Below, in pieces: positions 25,946 through 32,049 of a stretch of DNA of 38,534 nt. Made by a program: the position numbers and the translations under genes. The stretch is from Actinomycetota bacterium (GTDB lineage Bacteria > Actinomycetota > Thermoleophilia > Gaiellales > Gaiellaceae). The stretch covers positions 1-38,534 of the forward strand of contig VAWH01000075.1 in the NCBI GenBank assembly GCA_005888315.1, in the 5' to 3' direction. Below the pieces are notes generated by a model. It was not told the DNA's origin, did no database searches, and worked only from the letters and a program-made list of their open reading frames with translations. Positions within the stretch are counted from its first letter, which is position 1. Each line of letters starts with the position of its first letter.

Positions 25946-26638
25946 GTGAGCGGCCAGTACGTCGCGTATACGTTCTACCGGGTCGATCCCGCCTGGCGGC
26001 GCCTGCCGATCGACGAGCGCGCAGCCGGCAAGGACGCGTTCGCCGAGGTGGTCGAGGACTGGACCGGACGGATGGATCGGCTGCGCGCCTACTCGCTCAC
26101 CGGCGTGCGTCCCGACAGCGATTTCTTCCTCTGGAAGATCACCGAGCGCTACGAGGACCTCGGCGAGCTCGGCGCGGCGCTGAACGGCACGCCGCTTGCG
26201 GCGTGGCTCGAGACGCCGTACTCGTACCTGGCGACCACGAAGGCGTCCGAATACACATCTGCGCGGAAGGCGCGGAAGATCGTGCCCCGGGAATCGCCCT
26301 ATCTGGTCGTCTACCCGTTCGTGAAGGTGCGGCCCTGGTATGCGCTGCCCGAGGAGGAGCGCCGGCGCGCGATGGACGAGCACATCCGCATCGGCCGCGA
26401 GGAGTTTCCGACCATCCACAACCACACCACCTACTCGTTCGGCATCGACGACCAGGAGTTCATGACCGCCTTCGAATGCGACGAGCCGGCCGACTTCATG
26501 CATCTGATGCTGCGCTTGCGCGACAGCGAGGCCTCGCGCTACACGGAACGCGACACCCCGATTTTCGTCGGAAAGTCGGTCTCTATCCGGGACGCGCTCG
26601 ACGCACTCGACGGCGCGACCTCGCGCGTAGAAGTCTAG
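25946..26638 (+). CDS. hemQ: Chlorite dismutase family protein, probable coproheme decarboxylase
   Basis: 230 residues of the chlorite dismutase fold in its actinobacterial HemQ/ChdC form, which turns coproheme III into heme b in the last step of the coproporphyrin-dependent pathway. Visible marks are FYRVDPAWRRLP at the start, the tyrosine-bearing VVYPFVKVRPWYALPEEER (Tyr123 and Tyr132 region), the probable proximal heme ligand His146 in MDEHIRIGREEFP, and TYSFGIDDQEFMTAFECD. The distal Arg of true chlorite dismutases is not evident, so chlorite breakdown is unlikely. No other heme gene is adjacent. The C-terminus overlaps the convergent small gene by 4 bases. Confidence 0.9.
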   Translation: MSGQYVAYTFYRVDPAWRRLPIDERAAGKDAFAEVVEDWTGRMDRLRAYSLTGVRPDSDFFLWKITERYEDLGELGAALNGTPLAAWLETPYSYLATTKASEYTSARKARKIVPRESPYLVVYPFVKVRPWYALPEEERRRAMDEHIRIGREEFPTIHNHTTYSFGIDDQEFMTAFECDEPADFMHLMLRLRDSEASRYTERDTPIFVGKSVSIRDALDALDGATSRVEV

Positions 26639-26865
26639 GGCGCAGGATCGCGCGGAGGTTCGGTCTCTCTGAGATCGGCGTCGGCGACCTGGGCGGCGTC
26701 GCCGGCCGCGAGCCCGCCCCCGGCCCCAGGGCCGGCCGCGTAGCCTGTCTCCGCCAGGTACCGCTCCTCGGCTTCGCCGGGATCCTCGCCGCCAAGCTCC
26801 TCACGCAGGTCGGCCTCTTCGTCCCGATTCCCGCCCATTCTGCGTAGCCAGCTCCAGAGACCCAT
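26635..26865 (-). CDS. Small acidic protein, unknown function
   Basis: 76 residues starting MGLWSWLRRMGG, then a strongly acidic Ala/Gly/Glu-rich stretch. The amphipathic aromatic N-terminus could associate with the membrane. I do not recognise a named family; comparable short MGL(W/L)SWLRR proteins occur in related actinobacteria as far as I recall. It lies between the hemQ-like gene (convergent, 4-base overlap) and a membrane protein gene upstream on the same strand, 25 bases away, so the two may be co-transcribed. Confidence 0.55.
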   Translation of the reverse strand: MGLWSWLRRMGGNRDEEADLREELGGEDPGEAEERYLAETGYAAGPGAGGGLAAGDAAQVADADLRETEPPRDPAP

Positions 26866-26890
26866 AGCGACGCGAGTTTAGTGGTCTCCA

Positions 26891-27277
26891 CTAATAGCCG
26901 TAGGTGTGCTCGGCGCGCCAGACGCGCCACATCGCGTAGCCGGCCCCGATCAGGACGACGATGAACGCGAAGGCATCCAGTCCGACCGTGCTCCGGCCGG
27001 GCCAGAAGTAGGCCGCGAAGTCGAGCACGATCAGCAGCGCGCTGCCGTAGAACACCCAGCGTGAGCGGTCCGACCAGGTGTCGATCTCGTGCCGCATACG
27101 GTCGCGCCAGAGCATGTACAGCACGACGGCGATCGCCAGGAAGAAGACGATCTGCAGGAGCAGTGAGAGCGATAGCAGCGTCCCCTCGAGGTTGAGCACG
27201 AAGACGATCGCCGCGATCGCGAGGATGACGAGAAAGCCCCGCACGGTTCCGTTCAGTTCGCTCCACCAGCGTCCCAT
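26891..27277 (-). CDS. Four-helix membrane protein, unknown function
   Basis: 128 residues. Four hydrophobic segments (about 13-29, 33-52, 70-87 and 98-115) are separated by short charged loops such as WRDRMRHEIDTWSDRSRW. No family is recognised. ATG 27277 is chosen because GGGAGG lies just upstream and the peptide MGRWWSELNGTVRG is a typical cytoplasmic start; the frame is open 16 codons further upstream. It diverges from bcp with 23 bases between the starts. Confidence 0.75.
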   Translation of the reverse strand: MGRWWSELNGTVRGFLVILAIAAIVFVLNLEGTLLSLSLLLQIVFFLAIAVVLYMLWRDRMRHEIDTWSDRSRWVFYGSALLIVLDFAAYFWPGRSTVGLDAFAFIVVLIGAGYAMWRVWRAEHTYGY

Positions 27278-27287
27278 GGCCTCCCGG

Positions 27288-27293
27288 TAGGAT
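27288..27293 (+). promoter_or_regulatory. Putative -10 box of bcp (leaderless)
   Basis: TAGGAT followed by 7 bases and the bcp ATG, within a 23-base divergent gap. There is no ribosome-binding sequence on this strand. Confidence 0.45.
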
Positions 27294-27300
27294 CGCTGCG

Positions 27301-27756
27301 ATGGTCGAGGAGGGCAAGCCGGCACCCGATTTCGAGCTGCCGAGCGACAGCGGCGAGCGGGTCAGACTCTCGTCGCTACGCGGCAAGCCGGTCGTCCTCT
27401 ACTTCTATCCCAAGGACGACACGCCCGGGTGCACGACGCAGGCCTGCGGCATCCGCGACGTCTACGCCGACTTCCGCGAGCGCGGCGCCGTCGTCCTCGG
27501 CGTCAGCCCCGACGACGAGGCGTCGCACGTCAAGTTCAAGGAGAAGTACTCGCTGCCTTTCACACTGCTCGCCGACCCCGAGCACGAGGTCGCCGAGGAG
27601 TACGGCGTGTGGAAGGAGCGAAACATGTACGGCAAGAAGTCGATGGGCATCGAGCGGTCGACGTTCGTGATCGACTCCGACGGCAACGTCGCAAAGGCGA
27701 TGCGCCGCGTGAAGCCGGACACGCACGCCGGCGACGTGCTCGCGGCTCTGCCCTAG
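27301..27756 (+). CDS. bcp: Thioredoxin-dependent peroxiredoxin, Bcp/PrxQ type
   Basis: Reduces hydrogen peroxide and organic hydroperoxides using thioredoxin. The 151 residues are full length. The fold starts GKPAPDFELPSDSG. The peroxidatic Cys44 in TPGCTTQAC is followed by a second Cys at 49, the five-residue spacing typical of the atypical two-cysteine PrxQ group. The active-site Pro, Thr and later RSTFVID segment are present. It stands alone on its strand, with a divergent membrane protein gene and a secreted-protein gene downstream. Confidence 0.95.
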   Translation: MVEEGKPAPDFELPSDSGERVRLSSLRGKPVVLYFYPKDDTPGCTTQACGIRDVYADFRERGAVVLGVSPDDEASHVKFKEKYSLPFTLLADPEHEVAEEYGVWKERNMYGKKSMGIERSTFVIDSDGNVAKAMRRVKPDTHAGDVLAALP

Positions 27757-27866
27757 ACGCGGCCTTCACGGCTTTACCGCCGGCTTACCGGGCCCTAATG
27801 CTCGGCTGACGCAGCGCGCCGACGATCCGAGCGTCTTCCCTCTGCACCGAAACCAGGAGGTTCGAG

Positions 27867-28595
27867 ATGAGAAGGCGCTTCACCTATTTCGTCATCGCCG
27901 CGCTCGTGCTGGTCGCCGCCGGGGCATCGAGCACGCTCGCGGCCGGCGGGGGCAACCTCACCTACATGTTCAACGGCCGGCTGCTCACCGACGCGGGCAA
28001 TTCTTCGTCGCTCTACGTCGACGTCAACGGCGGCAACAAGCCGGCGCTCAGGAAGCTCCTCGGCCAGAGCGACAACCAGTACTTCGCAGTCGGCTCCGGC
28101 ACGCAGTACCTGCGCTGGTCGCACGGAGTCCCGACCGTTGTCGCCGAGGCGAACCTCGTCGCGGGCGACATCGTCAGCGTCCGGGTGCGGGCGGCACACG
28201 GCGCCTCGCTCGCCCAGATCGAGGCGACGGCCGCCGCGCGCGTTTCCGATCGCGGACCGACTCGAGGCCGCGCCGGCAAGCCGCTGTGGCTCTTCGTCGG
28301 CACCCTGAACACTCCCGCGGCGGGCGGCAAGCTGACGATCCACGTCCAGAGCGGCAACTGGCTCGCCCTTCGGAAGATGCTCGGGCAGCCACTCGACGAG
28401 TCATTCAGCTACGGCAACCGCACGATCTTCATCCTCTGGAGGTCCGGCGTGCCGACCGTCATCTCGCCGAGCCAACTCAAGGTCGGCGACCGGATCTCGA
28501 TCCGGATTCGGGCCCCGCGCTGGTACACGCTCCAGCAGGCCGAGCAGGTTCCGGCCACGCACATCGGCGACCACGAACCGCACGCGCCGGCCTAA
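27867..28595 (+). CDS. Secreted protein with an internal domain duplication, unknown function
   Basis: 242 residues. The signal peptide (about 1-26, ending STLA-A) is followed by two related domains of about 95 residues (about 30-125 and 140-232). Each contains an (R/K)(K/M)LLGQ- or MLGQ-type segment, a Y..G...(L/F)(R/W)W/LWR.GVPTV(V/I) core and a final (V/K)(A/V)GD(I/R)(V/I)S(V/I)R(V/I)RA strand. The repeat implies a two-lobed beta-rich structure. I do not recognise the family. A strong AGGAGG ribosome-binding sequence lies 6 bases before the ATG, unusual in this window and suggesting high expression. A perfect 14-bp hairpin follows the stop. Confidence 0.78.
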   Translation: MRRRFTYFVIAALVLVAAGASSTLAAGGGNLTYMFNGRLLTDAGNSSSLYVDVNGGNKPALRKLLGQSDNQYFAVGSGTQYLRWSHGVPTVVAEANLVAGDIVSVRVRAAHGASLAQIEATAAARVSDRGPTRGRAGKPLWLFVGTLNTPAAGGKLTIHVQSGNWLALRKMLGQPLDESFSYGNRTIFILWRSGVPTVISPSQLKVGDRISIRIRAPRWYTLQQAEQVPATHIGDHEPHAPA

Positions 28596-28612
28596 ACGCG
28601 CGTCCTTCGTCC

Positions 28613-28645
28613 GCGAGAGAGGCCGGTGACCCCGGCCTCTCTCGC
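28613..28645. terminator. 14-bp perfect hairpin, bidirectional terminator
   Basis: GCGAGAGAGGCCGG, loop TGACC, and the exact reverse complement. It lies between the secreted duplicated-domain gene and the convergent small membrane gene and can serve both. Only short T-runs follow, as is common in high-GC actinobacteria. Confidence 0.7.
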
Positions 28646-28648
28646 TTC

Positions 28649-28792
28649 CTAGGCGGTGCGCCGCACGAAGAACAGGATGATCCAGCAGAGCGCCGCGACG
28701 ACCGCGAGGATGAACAGCCACTTGATGACGGCCACTGCCAGGACGATTCCGAGCACCACGAGCGCAGCAAGCAAGAGCAAGAGGATGACCAT
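28649..28792 (-). CDS. Small hydrophobic membrane protein
   Basis: A 47-residue protein that is almost entirely hydrophobic: MVILLLLLLAALVVLGIV, then VIKWLFILAVVAALCWIILFFVRR at the C-terminus. Two membrane-spanning segments around a central Lys-Trp, with a positive tail, resemble short hydrophobic proteins widely found in actinobacteria near stress genes, without known function. The stop is 4 bases from the terminator hairpin shared with the convergent neighbour. Its length is below common gene-calling limits, so it is easily missed. Confidence 0.68.
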   Translation of the reverse strand: MVILLLLLAALVVLGIVLAVAVIKWLFILAVVAALCWIILFFVRRTA

Positions 28793-28840
28793 GCCCCAAA
28801 GCTTGCCGCTCCGCGTCGGGCGCTAAACCCCCTGCAAGCG

Positions 28841-28878
28841 GACCTATGCGGATGAGAGGACTTGAACCTCCACGGGGT
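28841..28878. repeat. att-like direct repeat, distal copy (tRNA-Leu 3' fragment)
   Basis: 38 bases identical to 32012-32049. It covers the discriminator, acceptor 3' strand and T-arm of tRNA-Leu(CAG) but not the rest of the tRNA. Similarity continues a further 12-17 bases outside the tRNA (CCTGCAA...GACCTA). This is the usual footprint of site-specific integration into a tRNA 3' end, with this copy being the displaced original end. Confidence 0.8.
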
Positions 28879-28971
28879 TCTGAGGCGATTGGTTGCGTCT
28901 GGCGAATTGTGGCGTGAGCAGGGATTCAGGCCGCCCTGTGGACTCCCCTCGACCCCGATCAGAGCAGGTAT

Positions 28972-28991
28972 GCGGACTGAGCGCGGACTGA
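28972..28991. repeat. Element end motif, left copy
   Basis: GCGGACTGAGCGCGGACTGA, itself a tandem CGGACT motif. It matches 31957-31976 (GCGGACTGAGCACGGACTAG) at 17 of the first 18 bases. It lies 94 bases inside the left att-like repeat, so it is a candidate integrase arm site. Confidence 0.4.
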
Positions 28992-29209
28992 CCGCGCTTG
29001 ATCGGGTCGGCGCTCCGACCTAGCCTCGGGGCCGGCGTAGGACCTTGTCGTGGTCGCAGTGTTGCTACGTCCGAGATACTCGGCCCCGCCTCCGCGCATC
29101 GCCGCCCAGAGTGGAAGCGGACGCGGAAGGGCCTGTTAAATCCGACGCAAAGAGCGTCTTTTCCTCGGTCCAACGTAAGTCGCCAATCGGAAGGCAGGGC
29201 TACGATCCC

Positions 29210-29314
29210 GGAGAGCCGGCAGGGGGGCCTTGCCGGGATGGGGCGACCTGGGCTACCCCCCGAATCTGGGCCACCCCCTTGCGGCTGTCTTCGCGGCAAC
29301 CCAGCCGGCTCTCC
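29210..29314 (+). ncRNA. Candidate structured RNA (long hairpin)
   Basis: GGAGAGCCGGC at 29210-29220 pairs perfectly with GCCGGCTCTCC at 29304-29314. Further inner pairs extend the stem (GGG with CCC, GCC with GGC). The 83-base interior is rich in C and G runs. There is no protein-coding frame here. The strand is arbitrary, since an inverted repeat folds on both. No known RNA family is recognised. Confidence 0.3.
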
Positions 29315-29443
29315 TATAAGGGGCGATCTCTGGACGATGCGCCGAAGCGGCGAACCTAACGGAACGCCTGTTTCCGTGCAGCGTGCATTTCGTGTGTTTC
29401 TGCCTACACACCAGCCGGGCCAGTCCAGGTCGTGCCCTAGAGG

Positions 29444-29494
29444 GGGCCGGGCGGCGAGACGAGCGCTGCGGCGCTTCCCGTCCTCCCGGGGGGC
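29444..29494. repeat. Dispersed 50-base imperfect palindrome, copy 1
   Basis: Starts GGGGCCGGGCGGCGAGACGA and runs to CCCGTCCTCCCGG. It recurs at 29984-30034 with only a few substitutions. Its two halves are partly complementary, so each copy can fold on itself. Both copies lie inside the putative element. Confidence 0.65.
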
Positions 29495-29499
29495 CTATC

Positions 29500-29895
29500 T
29501 CAGCGAGGCGGCGTATCGACGTCTTCGTCTACGGTCACGCCGGGTGGGTTCGGCACCCAGCCCGTCTCCGCGCCAGCGTCCAGCATCTCGGCGCGCCGTC
29601 CTACCAGCGCGTGTATCGCCTCGAGGAAGCGGGTGCAGTCGGCGCGCAACTCCTCAGAGACAAACTCGCCTGGAAGATTAGGCGTCCGTGCGTCGGGCGG
29701 TGTCTCGGGCTGTTCGTCTGGTCCGGGGATAAATCCCCACCTGTCTGTGGAAACCGTGGATAAGTCGAAATTTGTTGACCGCAGACGCCTCAGCGGCTTC
29801 GGGCCTTGAAGCGGCGACGTCGGGCGCGACTCTACGCGGTCGTGCGTGGGCTGAGACCCCCCGAAAGGGTGGGGTGCCCCACGAAATGGGCGCAA
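29500..29895 (-). CDS. Doubtful reading frame, possible gene remnant
   Basis: 131 codons from TTG. The C-terminal half reads like real protein (FVSEELRADCTRFLEAIHALVGRRAEMLDAG, an amphipathic helix, then an acidic tail). The N-terminal half is Arg/Pro-rich and passes through two RNA-like hairpins. There is no ATG or GTG start in the good part and no ribosome-binding site. I take it as a decayed gene or a short protein with an unknown start. No family recognised. Confidence 0.25.
   Translation of the reverse strand: MRPFRGAPHPFGGSQPTHDRVESRPTSPLQGPKPLRRLRSTNFDLSTVSTDRWGFIPGPDEQPETPPDARTPNLPGEFVSEELRADCTRFLEAIHALVGRRAEMLDAGAETGWVPNPPGVTVDEDVDTPPR
29735..29763 (-). other. Cluster of DnaA-box-like nonamers
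   Basis: On the minus strand TTATCCACG (one mismatch to TTATCCACA) is followed closely by GTTTCCACA and TTATCCCCG-like nonamers within about 30 bases, each at 7 or more of 9. This could be an element replication or DnaA-binding site. It lies within a doubtful reading frame, and three weak matches in GC-rich DNA may be chance. Confidence 0.25.
29856..29891. other. Two adjacent GAAA-loop hairpins
   Basis: ACCCCCC-GAAA-GGGTGGGGT (29856-29875) is immediately followed by CCCA-CGAAA-TGGG (29878-29890). A CCC-GAAA-GGG core is a GNRA-type tetraloop, and two in a row suggest structured RNA or a terminator. No T-tract follows. Confidence 0.35.
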
Positions 29896-29983
29896 AGAGC
29901 GCGAACCTATCCACGGCTACCGGAGCGATCAGGGTCAGCGCATCGGCTTGGGTGCTCGTGAGCCAGGAAGGGCGACAGCTCGC

Positions 29984-30034
29984 GGGGCCGGACGGCGAGA
30001 CGAGCGCCGCGGCGCTTCCCGTCCTCCCGGCCCC
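29984..30034. repeat. Dispersed 50-base imperfect palindrome, copy 2
   Basis: Second copy of the repeat at 29444-29494, same orientation, 540 bases away. It ends 6 bases before the stop of the next minus-strand gene and could act as its terminator. Confidence 0.65.
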
Positions 30035-30040
30035 TGAGGC

Positions 30041-30442
30041 TCAGGCTACGCCTCGAGCTCGCCTAGTCGCTCTTTCGGCCATGGCCCGAAGCGTCCTGGG
30101 CGCTTCTTCGTCGTTGCCGAGAGCCGCGAGGCACGATGCCGCCATCGCCGCCTCCCTGATGGTCACCTCGTCGCTCTCCTCGAGGTAGCGCAGCAGCCAT
30201 CGGGCCGCGACCCGTGGGTGCCGGTGCGGTTCCTTCTGCGCGATCAGCAGCGTCAACTCGAGCGCCTCGGCGAGGCTGATGCGGCCGATCTCTTTCGCGG
30301 TCGCCTCGGCGACTAGCAGGTTGCCGCGCTCGAGCGCCCGGCGGAAGATGGTACGGGGATGGCCCTGCGAGGTCGAGCCTTCTCCTCTCCGGGGCCGAGC
30401 GGCGGCGCTGAGTCTAGCCGTGGCGCGCGTGGGTTCGTCCAC
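30041..30442 (-). CDS. Small helical protein, actinobacterial, unknown function
   Basis: About 133 residues from GTG 30442. The core (HPRTIFRRALERGNLLVAEA, then ISLAEALELTLLIAQ, WLLRYLEESDEVTIREAAMAASCLAAL) is strongly helical and resembles short hypothetical proteins I recall from Thermoleophilia-type actinobacteria; helical-repeat-like packing is possible. The start is uncertain: no ATG exists between the good core and an Arg-rich upstream part, and GTG 30442 has no clear ribosome-binding site. It follows the third glycosidase-like gene by 37 bases on the same strand and lies within the putative integrated element. Confidence 0.55.
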   Translation of the reverse strand: MDEPTRATARLSAAARPRRGEGSTSQGHPRTIFRRALERGNLLVAEATAKEIGRISLAEALELTLLIAQKEPHRHPRVAARWLLRYLEESDEVTIREAAMAASCLAALGNDEEAPRTLRAMAERATRRARGVA

Positions 30443-30479
30443 GCACTCTGCGGGGCGTGCGCGAGCGGAGCGGCGATCG

Positions 30480-31586
30480 TCAGCGGCGGGCCCGCGAGAT
30501 TGCCTCGCGAAACGAGAAGTAGGCTGGTTTCGGCTGACCGCCAGCGAAGTAGAGACCTGACTGCCAGCGAGCCAGGTTCCAGTCGTCGCCGAGTTGAAAG
30601 TTGAAGTCGGCCACGACGAGCTTGTAGGCACGAGCCTTGAGAGCGACCGTCGCGACTCGATTTGCCTGGAACTCCGGGCTAAGCGTGTGGTTCGGAACGC
30701 CGAAGTAGCCGTCGCTGCGGCGTCCGAACTCGTCCACCACCGCGCCGCTGACGAGCGACTCGGCCCCCGTTTCCGTCCACCAGAAGCGGAGCCCGCGGTG
30801 TGGCCCGGGCTGGGGCAGTCGACTCCACGATTTGTCGAGTATCCGCGCGAGCGTGTCCGTCGTCTTGTGGTCGAACCCCTGGTAGGGGTGATAGGCGAAC
30901 CCGTCCAAGACTGGAGAGCGGCGATGCCGGTGCGCCCGGTAGAAGTCGCGCACGGCGCGCGCGAAGGAGGCGGTGTTCATCTGCACGCACGAGCAGGGTT
31001 GCACGAGTCCGTGCGGCGAGAAGCCGGGGCCGAGCACCTTCACGTTCGTCCCGCGCAGGGCATCGTGGACGGCGGCGAGCAGGCGAACGTAGTTTCGTGC
31101 CGAACCAGACCAGAAAGCGAGGTCGGGTTCGTTCCAGACCTGCAGCTCCCGAATCTGTGGATAGCGGAGCACGAGCTCGCGGGCAAAAAGCGCGTAGACA
31201 CTCCGCTGCGATGGCGTCCGTGGCGAGCAGCTCGGCGAGCCGACCAGCTGCACGAGCGCGGGCTGAGATGCCGGCACCTGGCCGAGATCAGGGAGGAGGC
31301 CGTCGACAAGCCGGCCGTTCTTGTCGTTGGCGCAGCGGTAGCGGACCCAGACACCGACTTGGTCGAGACCGAGTCCGGCGATCCGGGGCGCCATCGTTGC
31401 CCAAGCAGACGCGAAGTTGCCGTCGTTGATGCCGTAAATGACGTTGTGTGCTGCTGTGGCCGGGGCCGCAAGAACAAGCACGGCAAGGAATACAGCTGCA
31501 TTGCGGAGCGAGGACGACCAGGGCCAGGTTGTTTCGGGAAGTCGCCTGACTTGTCTCCTTACCGAGCCGGGCCGCGCATGCTGCAC
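30480..31586 (-). CDS. Secreted clan GH-A glycosidase-like protein, paralogue 3
   Basis: 368 residues with a long N-terminus and a hydrophobic signal segment (about 29-46, ending AAPATAA). Clan GH-A marks are VWNEPDLAFW with acid/base candidate Glu153 and FWWTETGAESL with nucleophile candidate Glu272. GFAYHPYQGFD and WQSGLYFAGGQPKPAYF correspond to segments of the two paralogues at 23.2-25.8 kb, but overall similarity is clearly lower. It is the only solid enzyme gene inside the tRNA-Leu-flanked element. GTG 31586 is chosen because AGAGAAG lies 5 bases upstream. A six-codon open frame (ATG...TAA) lies within the first codons in another frame. The substrate is unknown. Confidence 0.78.
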   Translation of the reverse strand: MQHARPGSVRRQVRRLPETTWPWSSSLRNAAVFLAVLVLAAPATAAHNVIYGINDGNFASAWATMAPRIAGLGLDQVGVWVRYRCANDKNGRLVDGLLPDLGQVPASQPALVQLVGSPSCSPRTPSQRSVYALFARELVLRYPQIRELQVWNEPDLAFWSGSARNYVRLLAAVHDALRGTNVKVLGPGFSPHGLVQPCSCVQMNTASFARAVRDFYRAHRHRRSPVLDGFAYHPYQGFDHKTTDTLARILDKSWSRLPQPGPHRGLRFWWTETGAESLVSGAVVDEFGRRSDGYFGVPNHTLSPEFQANRVATVALKARAYKLVVADFNFQLGDDWNLARWQSGLYFAGGQPKPAYFSFREAISRARR

Positions 31587-31656
31587 CAAGTCTTCTCTTT
31601 AGTCAGAAACACGCCGGTGAAACATCGCCTCGCGGGAAGCGCGAGAGCTTTGCTCC

Positions 31657-31923
31657 TCACGCGGCTGGCCGCGGCGAGGCTCGCTTCTCCGGGTAACAAT
31701 GCGGCTTGGTCGCGCCGTAAGCCTCACGACGAGCACGGTTGATCTCGTCGCGATTGCGGTCGCGCCAGTGCCGGACGGCGTCACGATGGCACTCCGCGCA
31801 CCAAGAACGCTCCGCACGCTCGGCGGGGCAAAGAAGTTCCCAAAGACGGCGGAGATCGTCGATTTCAGGATGCCAGGCGGTCTGCTCACTGATGAAGGGG
31901 TGAAGATGCTTGACGATGCCCAA
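31657..31923 (-). CDS. Small Cys-X2-Cys protein, possible HNH/zinc-ribbon type
   Basis: About 88 residues from TTG 31923; the true start is uncertain and the frame continues upstream into the tRNA. The middle reads WELLCPAERAERSWCAECHRDAVRHWRDRNRDEI-type sequence. A CAEC knuckle is followed by a basic helix with WR..NRDEINRARREAYGA. This resembles small zinc-binding or HNH-like proteins of phages and integrative elements. It is the first gene next to tRNA-Leu, where element genes such as excisionases often lie. A plus-strand frame (31699-31965) overlaps it; I judge that less likely. Confidence 0.4.
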   Translation of the reverse strand: MGIVKHLHPFISEQTAWHPEIDDLRRLWELLCPAERAERSWCAECHRDAVRHWRDRNRDEINRARREAYGATKPHCYPEKRASPRPAA

Positions 31924-31956
31924 GCCGAGATTGAAGAAGCCATAGACGAAGCGTTC

Positions 31957-31976
31957 GCGGACTGAGCACGGACTAG
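31957..31976. repeat. Element end motif, right copy
   Basis: GCGGACTGAGCACGGACTAG, near-identical to the motif at 28972-28991. It lies 36 bases inside the right att-like repeat, in the same orientation as the left copy. Confidence 0.4.
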
Positions 31977-32011
31977 GCGAACACCCTGGATGGGAAAACG
32001 CCTGCAAAGCT

Positions 32012-32049
32012 GACCTATGCGGATGAGAGGACTTGAACCTCCACGGGGT
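32012..32049. repeat. att-like direct repeat, tRNA-proximal copy
   Basis: 38 bases identical to 28841-28878, covering the 3' end of the intact tRNA-Leu plus 6 bases beyond it. Identity stops at 32050, within the tRNA variable arm. Confidence 0.8.

Larger units (their letters stand above)
28879..29499. other. Non-coding, structured left part of the element
   Basis: About 620 bases in which no frame on either strand looks like a protein. It contains a GCGGACTGAGC motif (28972), a long-range inverted repeat (29210-29220 with 29304-29314) enclosing C- and G-rich runs, and the first copy of a 50-base dispersed repeat at its right end (29444-29494). It could encode a structured RNA or be decayed sequence. 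Confidence 0.45.
28841..32049. mobile_element. Putative 3.2-kb integrated element in tRNA-Leu, decayed or non-autonomous
   Basis: The segment is bounded by perfect 38-bp direct repeats, one inside intact tRNA-Leu(CAG). Gene density drops sharply inside: about 1.1 kb at the left has no convincing gene. Contents are a low-confidence reading frame, a helical protein gene, a third glycosidase-like paralogue and a small Cys-X2-Cys protein next to the tRNA. I find no integrase, so it is either a remnant or moved by an enzyme supplied elsewhere. A near-identical 18-base motif lies near each end (28972 and 31957). A segmental tRNA duplication is the alternative. Confidence 0.55.

Noticed and set aside
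28841-28990. tmRNA 3' end
   Set aside because: The tRNA-like fragment matches tRNA-Leu exactly rather than an alanine-type end, and no tag-peptide frame or partner 5' acceptor strand is present nearby.
28844-29299. Minus-strand reading frame of 151 codons
   Set aside because: It ends in the tRNA-derived repeat (QNPVEVQVLSSA is a typical translation of a tRNA 3' end) and the rest is Arg/Pro/Ser-rich with no domain character.
31699-31965. Plus-strand reading frame of 88 codons inside the element
   Set aside because: It overlaps the minus-strand Cys-X2-Cys frame. It looks partly protein-like at its end (an acidic helix), but the opposite frame has a recognisable zinc-knuckle pattern with WR..NRDEIN, so I prefer that one; neither is certain.
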